Assembly: GCA_947561585.1 (NCBI GenBank)
Contig: CANNZV010000842.1
Span: 1-64,000 of the forward strand
Length of the DNA: 64,000 nucleotides
Direction of reading: 5' to 3'
Source: Caprella mutica
Taxonomy: Eukaryota > Arthropoda > Malacostraca > Amphipoda > Caprellidae
The notes beneath the pieces were generated by a model, which was given only the letters and a program-made list of their open reading frames with translations, searched no databases and was not told the DNA's origin. Position numbers and translations under genes: made by a program. Positions 14,126 to 26,700 of the stretch are shown here, one piece after another. Numbering within the stretch: position 1 is the first letter of the stretch; every line of letters begins with the position of its first letter.

Positions 14126-14269
14126 ATAGTGGGCGAATTTAACGACCTGTGATGAAAAGTCACAAGAGACAATAAGTGTAAATAAGACATACCAAGTAAA
14201 TGTTAGTAAACCATTGTACATTTATTTATCCCATCAATAATAAAAGCTTTACTCCTCGTTATTCTCCCT

Positions 14270-14455
14270 CTCAAAAGTATGAAGAAATATAACCGGTAAT
14301 TAGAGGGATTAAAACCCTCAGCGGTTACAAGCTTGGAATGGAAAAAAACGGAATCTCTCTCTCCTCTGATTCCCATTCCCGTTAATTGAGTCCCCACAAC
14401 TACGCTGATTCCAGACAATAAAATCTACACACAGGGATTTAATCATTCATTTATC
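14270..14455. repeat. Dispersed repeat R1, copy 1
   Basis: About 185 bp sharing long blocks with 22545-22735, for example GGTAATTAGAGGGATT, CTCTGATTCCCATTCCCGTT and AATTGAGTC. Same orientation in both places. No frame or terminal repeats seen; it could be a SINE or a transposon fragment. Confidence 0.65.
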
Positions 14456-14946
14456 TGCGGGAATGACATGATAAAAGTACCTAACCGTAAAAGAGGAAAG
14501 CAATCGAGGGGCAAGAGTTTGCTATCATTATTGAACTATAATGATGGGGTGGATCTTATGATCTACCCCCACTTCTATCATGAATAATTGCAATATATAT
14601 ATATTTTACTATATTATGATTAGGGGTAGTAAAAATTTTCAAAAGATCCACAAAAATTACAAGGTTACTAATAGTAAGAATTCTAAAAATATTGTTCCTT
14701 GCGGATATGTTTTTAACAATATTGGTGATAAGGTTACTAGCTCACTGATTGGCTATGGAGGTTAACCGCCCCCAACCCTCCCTCCTTGCTAGATCATTGA
14801 ATAATCATGAAGTGCACAGAACAGCAAACTAGCGAATACAACAAACTACAATACAGCCCTCTATGTTGAGATTTTCAAAGTTTTCATAATTTGAAAGGCA
14901 ATTAAATTTAACTACAACTATAGATAAGCAGGAGAAGCCAACAGGG

Positions 14947-14976
14947 GGCGGAGCACTAACGCTTTAGTGCTCTGCC
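14947..14976. other. 13-bp hairpin with a 4-base loop
   Basis: GGCGGAGCACTAA, loop CGCT, TTAGTGCTCTGCC; a single G-T wobble in the stem. GC-rich against an AT-rich background. Confidence 0.5.
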
Positions 14977-15393
14977 TTACGTAGAAGCCAATAGAAGTTT
15001 TTACGTAGAAGTCAATATCAGTAAAAAAAATATATTCTACAACACAATATCGATAGAAACATATGCGGTATATAAACAGTGTCTCAAAAACATTATGCGT
15101 TGTTTAAATTTTTTTTAAATTTTAGACGGGAGAAACATAACCATATTTGGCACACCGCACCAAATGTCTAAACGCAGACATGATTTTCATCTCTTCCAAA
15201 TTGCTTCACTATTTTAATTCTTACCACTGATAAAAGAACCAGATATAAAAGCTGAATTAGATTATCTCTAATACAATTGTTCTTTAGTTTACCAGACTGA
15301 TACTCTCCACAGTTGCATTTTAGCCCCAAATGATAAGTGAGTTAGGAACTCTCTGAAAAATGGTAACGAGAACCTTGCAGCAGAATTTGGGGC

Positions 15394-16235
15394 ATTGCCG
15401 GTAATGTGAAGCAGTACCGGTAATGTGAAGCAATACCGGTAATGTGAAGCAATAACGGTAATATGAAGCAATACCGGTAATAAGAAGCAATACCGGTAAT
15501 GTGAAGCAATACCGGTAATGTGAAGCAATACCGATAATGTGAAGCAGTACCGGTAATGTGAAGCAATACCGGTAATGTGATGCAGTACCGGTAATGTGAA
15601 GCAATATCGGTAATGTGAAGCAATACCGGTAATGTGAAGCAATACCGGTAATGTGAAGCAATACCGGTAATGTGAAGCAATACCAGTAATGTGAAGCAAT
15701 ACCGGTAATGTGAAGCAATACCGGTAATGTGAAGCAGTACCGGTAATGTGAAGCAATACCGGTAATGTGAAGCAATACCGGTAATGTGAAGCAATACCGG
15801 TAATGTAAAGCAATACCGGTAATGTGAAGCAATACCGTTTAATATGAAGTAATACTGGTATTGTAAAGCAATACCGGTAATGTGAAGCAATACCGGTAAT
15901 GGGAAGCAATACCGGTAATTTGAAGTAAAACCGGTAATGTGAAGCAATACCGGTAAGTTGAAGCAATATCGGTAATGTGAAGTAATACCGATAATGTGAA
16001 GAAAAACCGGTAATGTGAAGCAATACCGGTAATGTGAAAAATGCCGGTAATGTGAAGTAATACCGGTAGTGTGAAGAAAAACCGGTAATGTGAAGCAATA
16101 CCGGTAATGTGAAACAATGCCGGTAATGTGAAGAAATACCGTTCAACACCGGCAATGAGAAGCAATACAGCGGGCAGTAACGGTAATGGGAAGCAATACC
16201 GAATATGACCGGTAATGTAAGGTAATACCGGACTA
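15394..16235. repeat. 19-bp minisatellite AATACCGGTAATGTGAAGC
   Basis: About 43 units. The left two-thirds are nearly uniform; units to the right of about 15840 are diverged. Each unit has the palindrome ACCGGT. The array is open in all three minus frames, which shows that the open frames come from the repeat. Confidence 0.9.
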
Positions 16236-16598
16236 TATTTAGTTACAAATTTGTTGCATTTGCAATTTAATTTTGTTCATTATTTGTGTTTATAGAAAAA
16301 ATGAAAAATTCTTCACAAGCATATTCATATATTTTATTTTGTCACTAAATATTAAATTTTATTCTTTGAATTATTTTTAGAAATAAATATTTTTTTTGTG
16401 GTCTAATTTTTCTCATTAAATATAGTGGTCATTGTACAACTATTTCCTATATCACAATAATAAATTATGTTTTCATTTTCTTCCTAATCATAACATAGTT
16501 ATTACTGAGTGTAAATTTTAACTATAGTTAAAGTTATTCAATAACCTAACACATTCCTTACAGAATATTAAATTTTATGTGGCTTTAACGTGCAGAGA

Positions 16599-16611
16599 GC
16601 GCCATCTAGCG
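16599..16611 (-). promoter_or_regulatory. CTCF-like motif
   Basis: GCGCCATCTAGCG; its reverse complement resembles the CTCF core (CCA-x-x-AG-x-GGGCGC type). It is one of few GC-rich spots in this stretch and sits about 400 bp upstream of the candidate 5' exon. Motif match only. Confidence 0.25.
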
Positions 16612-16994
16612 TCGCTAATGAGAACTAATTAGCAACTTGTGACCAGAATCACTTCCTTCACTGTCATTTCTTTCCTCCGAGTTGAGATGAGAGAAATTAC
16701 TTCTTATTTTTATACTCTAAGCCATTGCTACAATTTTGTTACTACTTTCTCACGCTAATTGGTACTTAGAGTTAAGTAGTAGGTTATGAGAATATATATA
16801 TATATACATAACTTACATATAATAAGACTCTTTGTAACAAAATATAAAAGAGATGAGGAAAAATAACAGTCTATCTAACAGTGTATCATTTTGCGGAATA
16901 TATTTTTCCTTATCTATTTGTTTCTTGTAATTCCTATTATAGTTCTTATAAATTTAATGTATATAAAACCCTAACTTTATTATTTCCTTTGCAG

Positions 16995-17148
16995 AATAAT
17001 AAAAAACATTGTAGAGTGATAATAAAGTGTGGTGGTTAATAGTAAGCTCCTGTGAATGCTTTAAAGAACATTAATAATGTGAACTCTCTGAAAATACGTT
17101 TGAACAGAAAAACAAACTTTAGGAACACTGCTAATCAGAATAAAAACG
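16995..17148 (+). other. Candidate non-coding 5' exon upstream of THSD7
   Basis: Bounded by a good acceptor (TTTCCTTTGCAG ending 16994) and a near-consensus donor (ACG|GTAAGT at 17149). It has no ATG-initiated frame of note. It would fit a 5' UTR exon spliced over about 6.5 kb to 23599. Splice signals alone support it. Confidence 0.25.
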
Positions 17149-17664
17149 GTAAGTCACAAATTCTAACTAAAGATTTTATTTATTCAATTTGGAGATTTTT
17201 CGATGTAAAATGAATAAATTTATTTATATAATTTAATCATTAAATTAAAACTTTCTCATATTCAATTGAAACATACTTAGGAATATTTTGGAGCATATTC
17301 TTCTGAAAACTTCTCTATTTCTTCTTCTAGGAATTCATATTTTATTATAAACGCTTTATTATCAATTAGGATTATAAGCAAAAACTTTTACCCCACTCAA
17401 CATTTTCTCAAGAACATTATAATAATAATTATTAGATAATAGAATAATAATGCGATGCTATAACAGAAGAACATTAAAGACAATATGTTCTCTATTTCAT
17501 TCATTCGTTATTAATTATTAACTTAAATAATGTTTATTCATTTATTTAGTTTGACATAACAGATGATGCAGTAATTATTTAATTCATTGTACCAAATGAA
17601 GAATTATTTTACATTTATAATAGAAACAGTTCCTCTTTTAAACATTGAAAATACATATGTATTA

Positions 17665-17935
17665 TAGCTTTTGAATCGGTAATAGACGTTGAATCGGTAT
17701 TAGCTTTTGAATCGGTATTAGTTTTTGAATCAGTATTAGTTTTTGAATCGGTATTAACCTCAAAATCGATATTATCCTTTTAATCGGTATTAGCCTCTGA
17801 ATCGGTATTAGCCAATGAATCGGTATTAGCCTTAAAATTGGTATTAGCCCTAAAATCGGTATTAGTCTTTAAATCGGTATTAGTCTTTAAATCAGTTTTA
17901 GTCTTTAAATCGGTATTAACCTTTTGATTTGGTAT
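17665..17935. repeat. 18-bp minisatellite GAATCGGTATTAGCCTTT
   Basis: About 15 diverged units of GAATCGGTATTAGCCTTT. Confidence 0.85.
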
Positions 17936-19285
17936 TATTTCAATTTCACTTCATATTTCTATGGTATGATGATTAAATTCTATTGCATATTGCTTTTAAT
18001 GTAAGCCATATTTAGAAAATGTTAATTTATGGTGTTGGACCAAGGGGGATTAATTTTCCTGAATGACCAATACAGTATTAAAAGATCAGTGTGTTATACA
18101 GTATACTTCTTTTATATCAAGTAGTGATAGAACGAGAAAAACTACTAAATACATTACACATCTGATCTAAAGTAAAAAATCTCTAAATAAATTAATTAAA
18201 TATAAAATCATTACCTAACTCGAATTATTTAATGATGTTTATGAAAATCCAAAGAAGGTTTCTACAATATTTTGAAGTTTACATCCATGAATTTTTTTTA
18301 TTACTTTGGCTTCTTATATATTTCTCATAGTTTTAAATTTTGTTATAATTCATATCAACTCCTATTATTTTATTTTTATTTCATAATCGAAAAACTATGC
18401 TAATCTTAACAAACCATATAAGACATTTCAGAAGTATAACAATTATCAAGCAGTTTCCCATATATAACATAATATTTATTATTTGGAATGAGGAGAAAAT
18501 TCCCTCATAGAGAATCTAACCCTAGTCATCAATAGTGAAAGAAATAAAATATCCTAGTCAGCATGAAGCTAAATATTTTACAGAGATATATCTATTTAAT
18601 ATTATACAAAAACATCAATTTATTAAATATTTTACAGAAATAGCAATTGATATAATATTATACAGAAACAACACATCAATCTATATAATATCTTAAAGCA
18701 ATAGCAATCAATATAATACTTTAAACTCTAAAGCAATATCAATCTATTTAATATTACAATTCACTTTATTCTACGGTAAGATAAATATGATTTTGTTTGA
18801 CTAACAAATTGAAAGGTAAGCAGTCCCTAATTACAGGGAAATAATTGTGTCACATACGTACCTGAAAAGAGTCTGTATAATGTCAAGTTCTCAAATCACA
18901 GCTTCCTTTTTTCATTATTTTCAAAGTTTACAAATCATCAAAAGTAGTAAATTCTATTTTAGGAAATTTGAATTTATTAAACCGTGAAAAAATCATGAAG
19001 AAAACATTTTTCTTTTACTGTACATACAATGGTTTGACAAATAATGGAAACACATCAAATATTGGCTTCATAATTGTCAAACATATTATAAATGCAATGT
19101 TCGGAGCAAGTAAAGATAACGGACCACAGTCCGTTATCTTTACTAGGTTAAATTCTTTTCCGTTACGTTTACTAGCTTCATTTATGGTCCGTTATCTTTA
19201 CTATAAGGTTAAATTATTATTATTTGACCAATAATTATTGGAATAAGAATTTAATTTTGGAATCATAGATACCACATTAAAGGAT
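17936..19285. other. Gene-free AT-rich DNA
   Basis: Repeated scraps such as ATATAATATTTTACAGAAATA near 18570-18750, and a direct/inverted GGTCCGTTATCTTTACTA motif around 19115-19205 that recurs near 19680-19760 on both sides of the MITE. No gene. Confidence 0.45.
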
Positions 19286-19499
19286 TTAAGGCTGCTTCAC
19301 ACATCACCGATATCCATCCGGGACTTCACCGGTCAGAGATTTTTTATCACTGAGGAGAGACGGTACTGTGTGAATAGGTCCGTTGAAATTAAAGTAACGA
19401 TATTTTTTTTCACTGACACCGAATCACTGAAAGGAGAGTAACGGAGACGGACCGTTGACGTGCCGGACGGATATCGGTGATGTGTGAAGCAGCCTTAAA
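19286..19499. mobile_element. MITE with arms TTAAGGCTGCTTCACACATC
   Basis: About 214 bp. The left arm TTAAGGCTGCTTCACACATC, continuing into ACCGATATCC, is mirrored by ...GATGTGTGAAGCAGCCTTAA at the right. A second internal inverted pair (GAGACGG.../...CGGACCG) suggests a long hairpin. No frame. Confidence 0.65.
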
Positions 19500-20132
19500 G
19501 CAGAAGTTTTTTTTCCATTTTTTTACTACTCATTCTTCACAACTTCAAAATGGATCACGTTTTTTTGACCAATTCTTTCAATTGATGAAATGTGTTAAAT
19601 AATGTATAATCATTAATATTATCATCTATAATGTTGTATATTTATAAAATACCAAAGCAAAGCTAAAATAAAGTTTTCTGATCCGTTAACTTCACTATCG
19701 GTTAATTTCTGGTCCGTAATCTTTACCAGCTTCATTTCTGGTCCGTTAACTTTACTTGGTCTGCTTCTGGTCAGCTATCTGTACTTGCTCCCAATGTTCA
19801 TTTGGTTCAATGTTTATTTGCTTTAATGTTTATTAGTTTATTCAAAAATGTTGATGAATATATTTGTTCATTCAAAATTCTGTATTACTTTTTTCCGTAT
19901 AGGGTAAAAAATGTTTGCGAACCTCACTTAAAATGGAATACATTTCGGACTTTCAAAGAGACCTAACATTGGTGCCCGTATGACAGGCGATAGGGTAACA
20001 GAAACTGTCCAATACTTGACTTTTCAAGAAATACTAGAAGAAATACTAGAAAATAATTTGAAGGAAAAATGTCGAAGTTGACTGAAAGATATCTGTCGGA
20101 CTCTAAAACCAATTTTTAGATAAAATCGCTGG

Positions 20133-20246
20133 ACCACGACATCTGAAATCACTGCAGAGCTCAATGAACACCTACAGAACCAAGTTTACACAAAATCTGT
20201 TATTCGGGAGCTGCACAAATCTGGACTCCATGGAAAAGCTGTAATG
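20133..20246 (+). pseudogene. Tc1-like transposase N-terminal fragment
   Basis: Reads TTTSEITAELNEHLQNQVYT, then KSVIRELHKSGLHGKAVM, typical of the second helix-turn-helix of Tc1-type transposases. No catalytic core follows, and no terminal repeats were found. A truncated relic. Confidence 0.6.
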
Positions 20247-21608
20247 TGTCAACATTTATTTGTCCAACCCTTATATAAGACAATTACAATTAGTTTCTAT
20301 TAGATCGATCAAAAGCATAATTTGTAACTCTTTTCTATCAGAAAATAAGAAACCAAGTACTGTTGGCAATATTAATCTGTTGGTTTGATCTTTGGTGTGT
20401 CATTGCAGATAGTACACTACTAATATTGATGATCCTATAACCAATAGAGTGGAGCATAACCAAACCATCAAATGTTATCGGTATTGGAGTTTTCATTGGC
20501 ACATGGTGTCCGTAGATTTATGACTTCATAACTCTTCTCGCTACTGTCAACCAGACACTTTCTATGGTCTGTAGAGGACACTTAAATAGTTTATAACATT
20601 TTAGATTCTGGCTTACAATAAAATTTTGAATTTTATTTTATTTATTATTCTATTTGGTTAAATGAAATATTACAAATTATCGCTTAAATGATACTACTAG
20701 ATTTGATATTTTATTTTATATTTTTTTATCTGTATCGAAAATATTTCTATACGTTTTTAATTGTTTGTGATTAAATCGACTAAACATTTTTTTATAGATA
20801 TAGCTATGACAGATAGAAAAATTAATTATTTAATTTAAAGTTTCTTCAAGCATAAATATACTAATTTTTAAATTTTCTTGTTTTCCAGTTTACCAATTTC
20901 ATTTTTCATCAAATAACACAATTACCATTCGCAAAATGACGTAACTCCTTTTGAATGTCCCTACACGCTCTCAGAGTTACCCTAACCGATATTTATCGGA
21001 TGTAGCAGATATGTCCAAGGGTTACCTACCTACTCGCTTTCTCTCTACACACATAGGTAGGTACGGCAAAATTGCACCACTTGGCCACTCTTTATTGCAA
21101 ACTGTTGCCTGTACAGTATACATTGGGGAAGTTGCAGTTTAAAGTCGAAACAACTCGATTTTCGCTGAATATTAATTCCTTTCGATAGTAATTCTGAATA
21201 ATTTGTGTTATTTCGCGAAATAATTTACAATAACATTGCGTCAAGAGAGCATTGGGGAATAACTCATTAGGAGACTACTTTATAGCGATTTAAATTATTA
21301 TTCATTACCATTCTTTTGATTTAATAACAAAGTCGACTGATTTAAATATCAAAGTCATAATTTTTTTAAATTAAAATAGTTTATTTGCAGAAAATATATA
21401 ACTAATATAAATTAAGATATATTCCTCGCCTGCATTATATATGGTGCTAGGACAATTCGTCGCCATATTTTCCTTTTTGCCATATTTCATATTATTTAAT
21501 TTCGCCATTTATTCGACATATTTTCCATTTCTTTCAAATCATCATATTGATAAATGATAAAATATGTACAAAACTTTGTATCTACAATACAAAAGATTTT
21601 TCTAATGA
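20247..21608. other. Gene-free AT-rich DNA
   Basis: After the Tc1 relic I see no coding features. The small open frame at 20951-21142 has no recognisable domain. Confidence 0.4.
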
Positions 21609-21885
21609 ATCTATACTAATAATTTCCCTCGTGTGTTTATTTATTTGGTGTCCGCCTTTACACGATGGGTATTAAACATGAAGATTGTAACTATGATACG
21701 CACGGGAATATATTGACTTGATATTTAAATTCCCCTTTAATATATTTTATCTATAAAGTAAATCAGACTATGCAGAAAAATAAATTTTAATTGAATTCAT
21801 TAAAAGTAACCTAACAAGGGATAAGAAATTGGTACTGATGATCAACCGTTATTTTTAACAGGAAAGTACACTAGTAAGTATAATA
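21609..21885. repeat. Dispersed repeat R2, copy 1
   Basis: About 275 bp related to 45105-45370. Shared blocks include GTGTGTTTATTTATTTGGTG, CACGGGAATATATTGA, TATGCAGAAA and AGGAAAGTACAC. Both copies lie near short-period 'gtccggac'-type repeats. Possibly parts of one larger transposon. Confidence 0.6.
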
Positions 21886-22133
21886 TTCCATTATTTTGAA
21901 ATTAATTATTCCACACTTCGAAATATATTATTAAACATTTGAAATAAATAAAAACAATTAAATAATATAAAGACTTGGTATCAACAATACGAATAATTTA
22001 TATAAATCTTATAACCTCAGATCAAACCAACTCAAAATCTCTGGATGTAATTTGAAGAATCAAAAATTGGAATAAAATCAGCTGAATTTGAGTTAAAAAT
22101 TTATAAATAAGAACAAAAAAAATATAGAAAACC

Positions 22134-22188
22134 GTACGCGACGAGTTGTCCGCAATGAATTTTCCGCGACGAATTGTCCGGACACGAT
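22134..22188. repeat. Short-period CGCGACGAATTGTCCG repeat
   Basis: About three units of CGCGACGAATTGTCC, related in design to those at 745 and 28397. Confidence 0.6.
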
Positions 22189-22228
22189 AAAATATACTGT
22201 ATGTATTTAGAAATAAACTAGAAGCTTA

Positions 22229-22468
22229 CAGTGTATAGAACTCTTTTATAGTGGCCTCTTCTATAGTGAATGTAGCATCCTGAGTAAGAGAACTATCCCG
22301 TATAGTGAACACATTTTCTTTAGTCTGTTCTGTCATGAATAGCCATTAGTTTTAGAAAACTTTTGGCCATTTATGGCTGACTAAAGGAAATTTGTTCATT
22401 ACACTGGGTAGTTCTCTTACTCAGGACTCTACATTCACTATAGAGTCCACTATAGAGTAATTCTACTG
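22229..22468. mobile_element. MITE family 'CAGTAGAACTCCT', copy 1
   Basis: About 240 bp, TA-flanked. Inverted ends CAGTGTATAGAACTC... and ...GAGTAATTCTACTG, with internal TATAGTGAA/TTCACTATA and TTTAGTCTG motifs shared with copies at 34265, 49150 and 62803. No frame. Confidence 0.7.
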
Positions 22469-22544
22469 TACCATCAAAATAAAACCAATTCACTGCTGGT
22501 GATATATAATTCAGTTCATTGTTTTCAATCGTCATCTAAGTTCC

Positions 22545-22735
22545 CCTCAGAAGAATATGAAGAAATATAGTCGGTAATTAGAGGGATTTGTCCCCCTCTG
22601 TGGTTACTAGTTTGGAAAATAGGGAATCTCTCTCCCCTCTGATTCCCATTCCCGTTAATTGAGTCACCACACTGATTCCAGAAAATAAAGTCTGCACACA
22701 GGAATTTAATTGTGTTTATCATTTATGACAATAAA
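22545..22735. repeat. Dispersed repeat R1, copy 2
   Basis: Matches 14270-14455 over about 185 bp with scattered changes and small gaps; blocks GGTAATTAGAGGGATT and CCATTCCCGTTAATTGAGTC are identical. Lies just upstream of THSD7. Confidence 0.65.
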
Positions 22736-23598
22736 GACATTTAATAATAAGACGCATTTTAATAGTGTGCTATCTGTAATTATCACAATAGTTGTTCATT
22801 TGCAGATAGCAGACTTATCAAAAGACTGAGCGTTGAACGTATATCATATATTTCAAGCTTTTGAATAGAAGGCTTCGCCTTTTTAGGCGGTAAAAAACTG
22901 TACCTAACAGTGAATTTTATGACCAAGTGTCGTATGCTGGATAGCTACTTTCTATGTGTTAGATCTCTATCCTATATTTTGATATTTATTTTCATCCTAT
23001 AATAACTAAATAAGTTTTTGATATTTTCATAGAAAATAATGCATATCTCACATGCAACCAGATACAGTTTTCAAAATTATACTTTTAGAGCTAAATCTAC
23101 TTCTCCTATTTACTTCTGTTTTAATAGTGAAATATATACAACATACTCATTGAAAAGTCCAGTTTTTCCACAACATATTCCTGACAATAAATAGACATCT
23201 TGCTATTGGAAATATCGAACCCTAGCAATTAATACTTGTCGTTGAATAGTGTCTTTTTAAATCAGCATCGTAGGCTTTTGTATTTTTAACTGTATCAATT
23301 TTTAATCTAGAACTTGATAATGAAATTTTTAATTTTGGTAATTTTTAGGTTCTATATGATTTTAATTCTTTTAGGAACCAACACTGTACAATTTTTTTTA
23401 GTAACTGTGTATTATGTTTTTAATTTAATTTTGTGTAAAAGTGTGAAATATAAAAAAAGTTTCAACATTGAAATTCTATTAACTATCTTGACAATGAGTA
23501 AAAATCTTTTCAATCAAACCACTTTTCTTTTTGCCGTACAAGCCCTTCGATTTCTTGTTCCAAGACAATCAATTACAGTTCTTTCTTCTCTCTTCCAG
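22736..23598. other. Region just upstream of THSD7 exon 1
   Basis: AT-rich, no clear core promoter. The frame at 23314-23643 is hydrophobic and low-complexity and runs into the 5' UTR; it is not supported as a gene. Confidence 0.4.
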
Positions 23599-23668
23599 AA
23601 GATGCAAACCAAACTGCAGGCCAATGACTTCCAACTGTACTAAATAGAGAGTACTCTAGAGTGAAGTC
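23599..23668 (+). other. 5' UTR portion of THSD7 exon 1 (candidate), with a small upstream ORF
   Basis: A good splice acceptor (pyrimidine tract then CAG at 23596-23598) lies just upstream of the start codon, so this exon probably begins at 23599. A 13-codon upstream ORF (ATG 23602, TAA 23641-23643) precedes the main ATG. An in-frame TAG at 23657-23659 closes the main reading frame upstream, and two ATGs in a row (23669, 23672) open it. The acceptor is inferred; a start site within this region is also possible. Confidence 0.45.
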
Positions 23669-23765
23669 ATGATGTTTGGTGTGGTACTCTTCAGTGTACT
23701 CACAGTACTCCCAAGTTACTCCCTAGCTAGAAACACTCGCCTAGATAACTACTCCTGGAAAACTG
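23669..23765 (+). CDS. THSD7A: THSD7 coding exon 1: signal peptide
   Basis: Residues 1-32. Starts MMFGVVLFSVLTVLPSYSLA, a hydrophobic core with a plausible signal-peptidase site after Ala20. Ends 'YSWKT' plus one nucleotide before GTGAGT (phase 1). The Trp is the first conserved residue of TSR1, which continues in exon 2 after a 10.7-kb intron. The join gives SWKTGAWGVC, matching the family's N-terminal motif. Confidence 0.9.
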
Positions 23766-26700
23766 GTGAGTAGTATAGCTACTTCATATCTACATATACA
23801 TGCACTATCATGTGCTTCATATCTATGTACTATCCAAGTGCTGCATATATATGCACTCTATTACACTATCCAGTACTTTCGATCTGGATTTTGGAACGAA
23901 TTTAAATTTTCAAAAGGTTTAATTTTCAAATTTAACAATTAATTTATGGTGAAACTAAAAAAAAGAGCATTCATTATCACATCAAAACATTGCAATGAAG
24001 CAGAATAAATCTTTTAATCTTGATTTTTTTAAATTAATAGAGAAAAAATAAATATCATCTAACTAAACCATACATGGATGTAGCTTTAAAAGAGAAAAAG
24101 TAATGGTTAACCATTTTAACATTAAATTAGGCCCTCCTTTAATCTTCTATATGTTCCACCATTACATTCTCTATAGATACTGAACAACTACTATAGCTTC
24201 ATTATTTACTATGGCTACACTGTAATTAAATAACCCAATTATTAGAATACTGCACTGATAACAAATAATGGCTGCGACTTAATTACTTTAGCGGCATGTA
24301 TTAAATGATTCATAGCCTTTGTTAATGGAAGGATAGCAACTAGATATTAACTAACACAGCTCGATTTCATATCAACACGCATGAAAATCATTTTAGGATT
24401 ACGATGTAGCGTATAGAAATGTAAAGACTTGAATGGAGGAACAGTGTATATCAGTTGAATTATATTATCCAGCGTCCAGTGAATATTCCTTTGATATCGC
24501 TCTTAGTGTCCTCTGTATTCTGGTATCAGTGTAGGAATAATTTAAAGGCAACTTAGCAACGGGACATTGACGAGCAACTTTGAATGGTGAGTGAGGCCTT
24601 GTGGAAGGAAGGGTGGCATTGATTGAAGCATTTGGAAATACTACAGGGTGGGGCGTAAGTTTGGAAGCAATTTTTCAAACATTAATATAATTCTTAAAAA
24701 TAAGTTCCTAAGTAGGTGATAGGGTTTGAACTATAGTAGAGACACTACATTATGAGGTGGCAGTGTTATTTTTTACAAAATTTAGTCAATTCAAAAATGT
24801 CAGACAAAAGAGAAGCCATTATTGCTCTACACCGTGCCGGGAAGTCAGATTCCGTCATTTCAAAGACTCTCTCAATAGCGAGATCGACTGTTTGGAAGTG
24901 TGTGAAGCGTTTTAATGAGAGAGGAGACTTGACTGATCGTCCAAGAAGTGGTAGACCACGCTCACAACGCACCAAACAACTGATAAAATGTGCCCGAGAG
25001 AAGAACAGGAGGAACCCAAAAAGGTCAATACGATTGTTAGCCAAAACAGCTAATGTGAGTCCCAGAACATTGAGAAGAGTTGTCAAAGAAGACCTAAAGA
25101 TGTCCTCTTTCACCCTCCAAAAGAGACAGACTCTGTCAGAAGCTGTAAAGAAAAAGAGATTGGAGAGAAGCAAAGCACTTCTGAGAGAATTGAAGTCTGG
25201 CACGGCTGGTGAAATTGTTTGGTCTGACGAAAAAATTTTCACAGTGGAAATGGCTCACAACCGGAGGAATGACAGAATAATTGGTAAAAGTGCAAAAGAC
25301 ATCCCATACAACCAAAAAACTGTCCACAGAACCATGAAACCTGCTTCAGTAATGGTCTGGGCCGCCGTTCCAGAAACTTGGAGATCTCCTTTAATTTTTG
25401 TGGAACAAGGCGCCAAAATCAATGCTAAATGTTATATTGTGAATATTTTGACGCCAATATTGGAGTCAGCTAAGGATCACTTCGGTAATGACACTCTGTG
25501 TACATTCCAGCAAGACTGCGCGACTTCACATACTGCAAATGTCACTCAAAACTGGTGCCATGACCATCTTCCACGGTTTTGGTCCAAAGAAATGTGGCCT
25601 CCCTGCTCCCCAGATGTTAATCCTATGGACTTTTCGGTATGGTCCATTCTTGAATCAAAGGCCTGTGGTAAATTCCATTGCAGTGTTGATGATTAAAAGC
25701 GTTCGCTCCAGAGATCTTGGAAGGAAATATCACAAGAACAGTTGCGTGCCGCAGTATAGGAGGAGTTCGGAGGAGATTTGAGGCTGTTATTAAAAACAAG
25801 GGGGGACATTTTGAATAAATTTATGATTTTTGAATTCTTAAAACCCTTATGTAATAATACATAACTGTAAATTATTAAGTATATTTTTTCGTTGGATTAT
25901 AATATGCACTTTCCTTTGCTTCCAAACTTACGCCCCACCCTGTAGATTATACACTGATAGAAAATTGCTAGTCAACTTGACTCATCGCTTGAGTCAAGGC
26001 TGATAAAACTCCAAATTAGAGTTTTTTTCTTGATTGACTCTACCTGAGTCAACCTGATCATGAATAAGGATTCAATATGACTCTTTTTTTGAGTGAAATG
26101 TTAGGATGAGTCAAATTGACTCATATTTTTGGGCCGGTTCTTGGCCAAACTGAAACTCAAATTTTGATTCAATTTGACTCGTACTTTTTTTTCACTGTAC
26201 TTAGAATATATGAGGTACTAGTTAGTATTTAGCTTATAATAATGAAGTACTGAAGAGTACATAGCTATGAAGTAATAGATAATATATAGATATTAACTAC
26301 TGGAAAATACTCAGATGATAAAATAGCATAGTTAGTAAATAGATATGAAGAACTGTATAGTTCATAGATATGAAGTATTATATGTTTTAAATTCACTGTC
26401 TGCCAAGACATTAATAATTAATTAATCATCAAAATTTTGATTATTAGAAATAATGCAGGTTCTTTCTAATAATATTACTTGCCAATTACCGCTGTATCAA
26501 GTATTTATCATTCTATTAGTAATTTGGAAGTACCTACTTTATGACAAGATGGATAACTCCTCGTATATACTAATTCATATACTCCTCAATTCAACATAGC
26601 TCCTCCCAACTCCTATTTCATAATTTACTCATCGTTTCATTACACCGCCCTGCATGATTTTAGAGGTGGGGGATTATGAGACTTTTATAGGTAATTTCAT

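Noticed and set aside
13708..14190. Minus-strand frame of 160 codons over the 25-bp array
   Set aside because: A pure repeat product with no flanking coding signal.
15289..16155. Open minus-strand frames of up to 288 codons over the 19-bp array
   Set aside because: All three minus frames are open and encode the same repeated peptide, as expected when the period is not a multiple of three.
13197..16235. Direct-repeat clusters that look like a CRISPR array
   Set aside because: Units are contiguous with no unique spacers, no cas genes are present, and the window is a eukaryotic genome.
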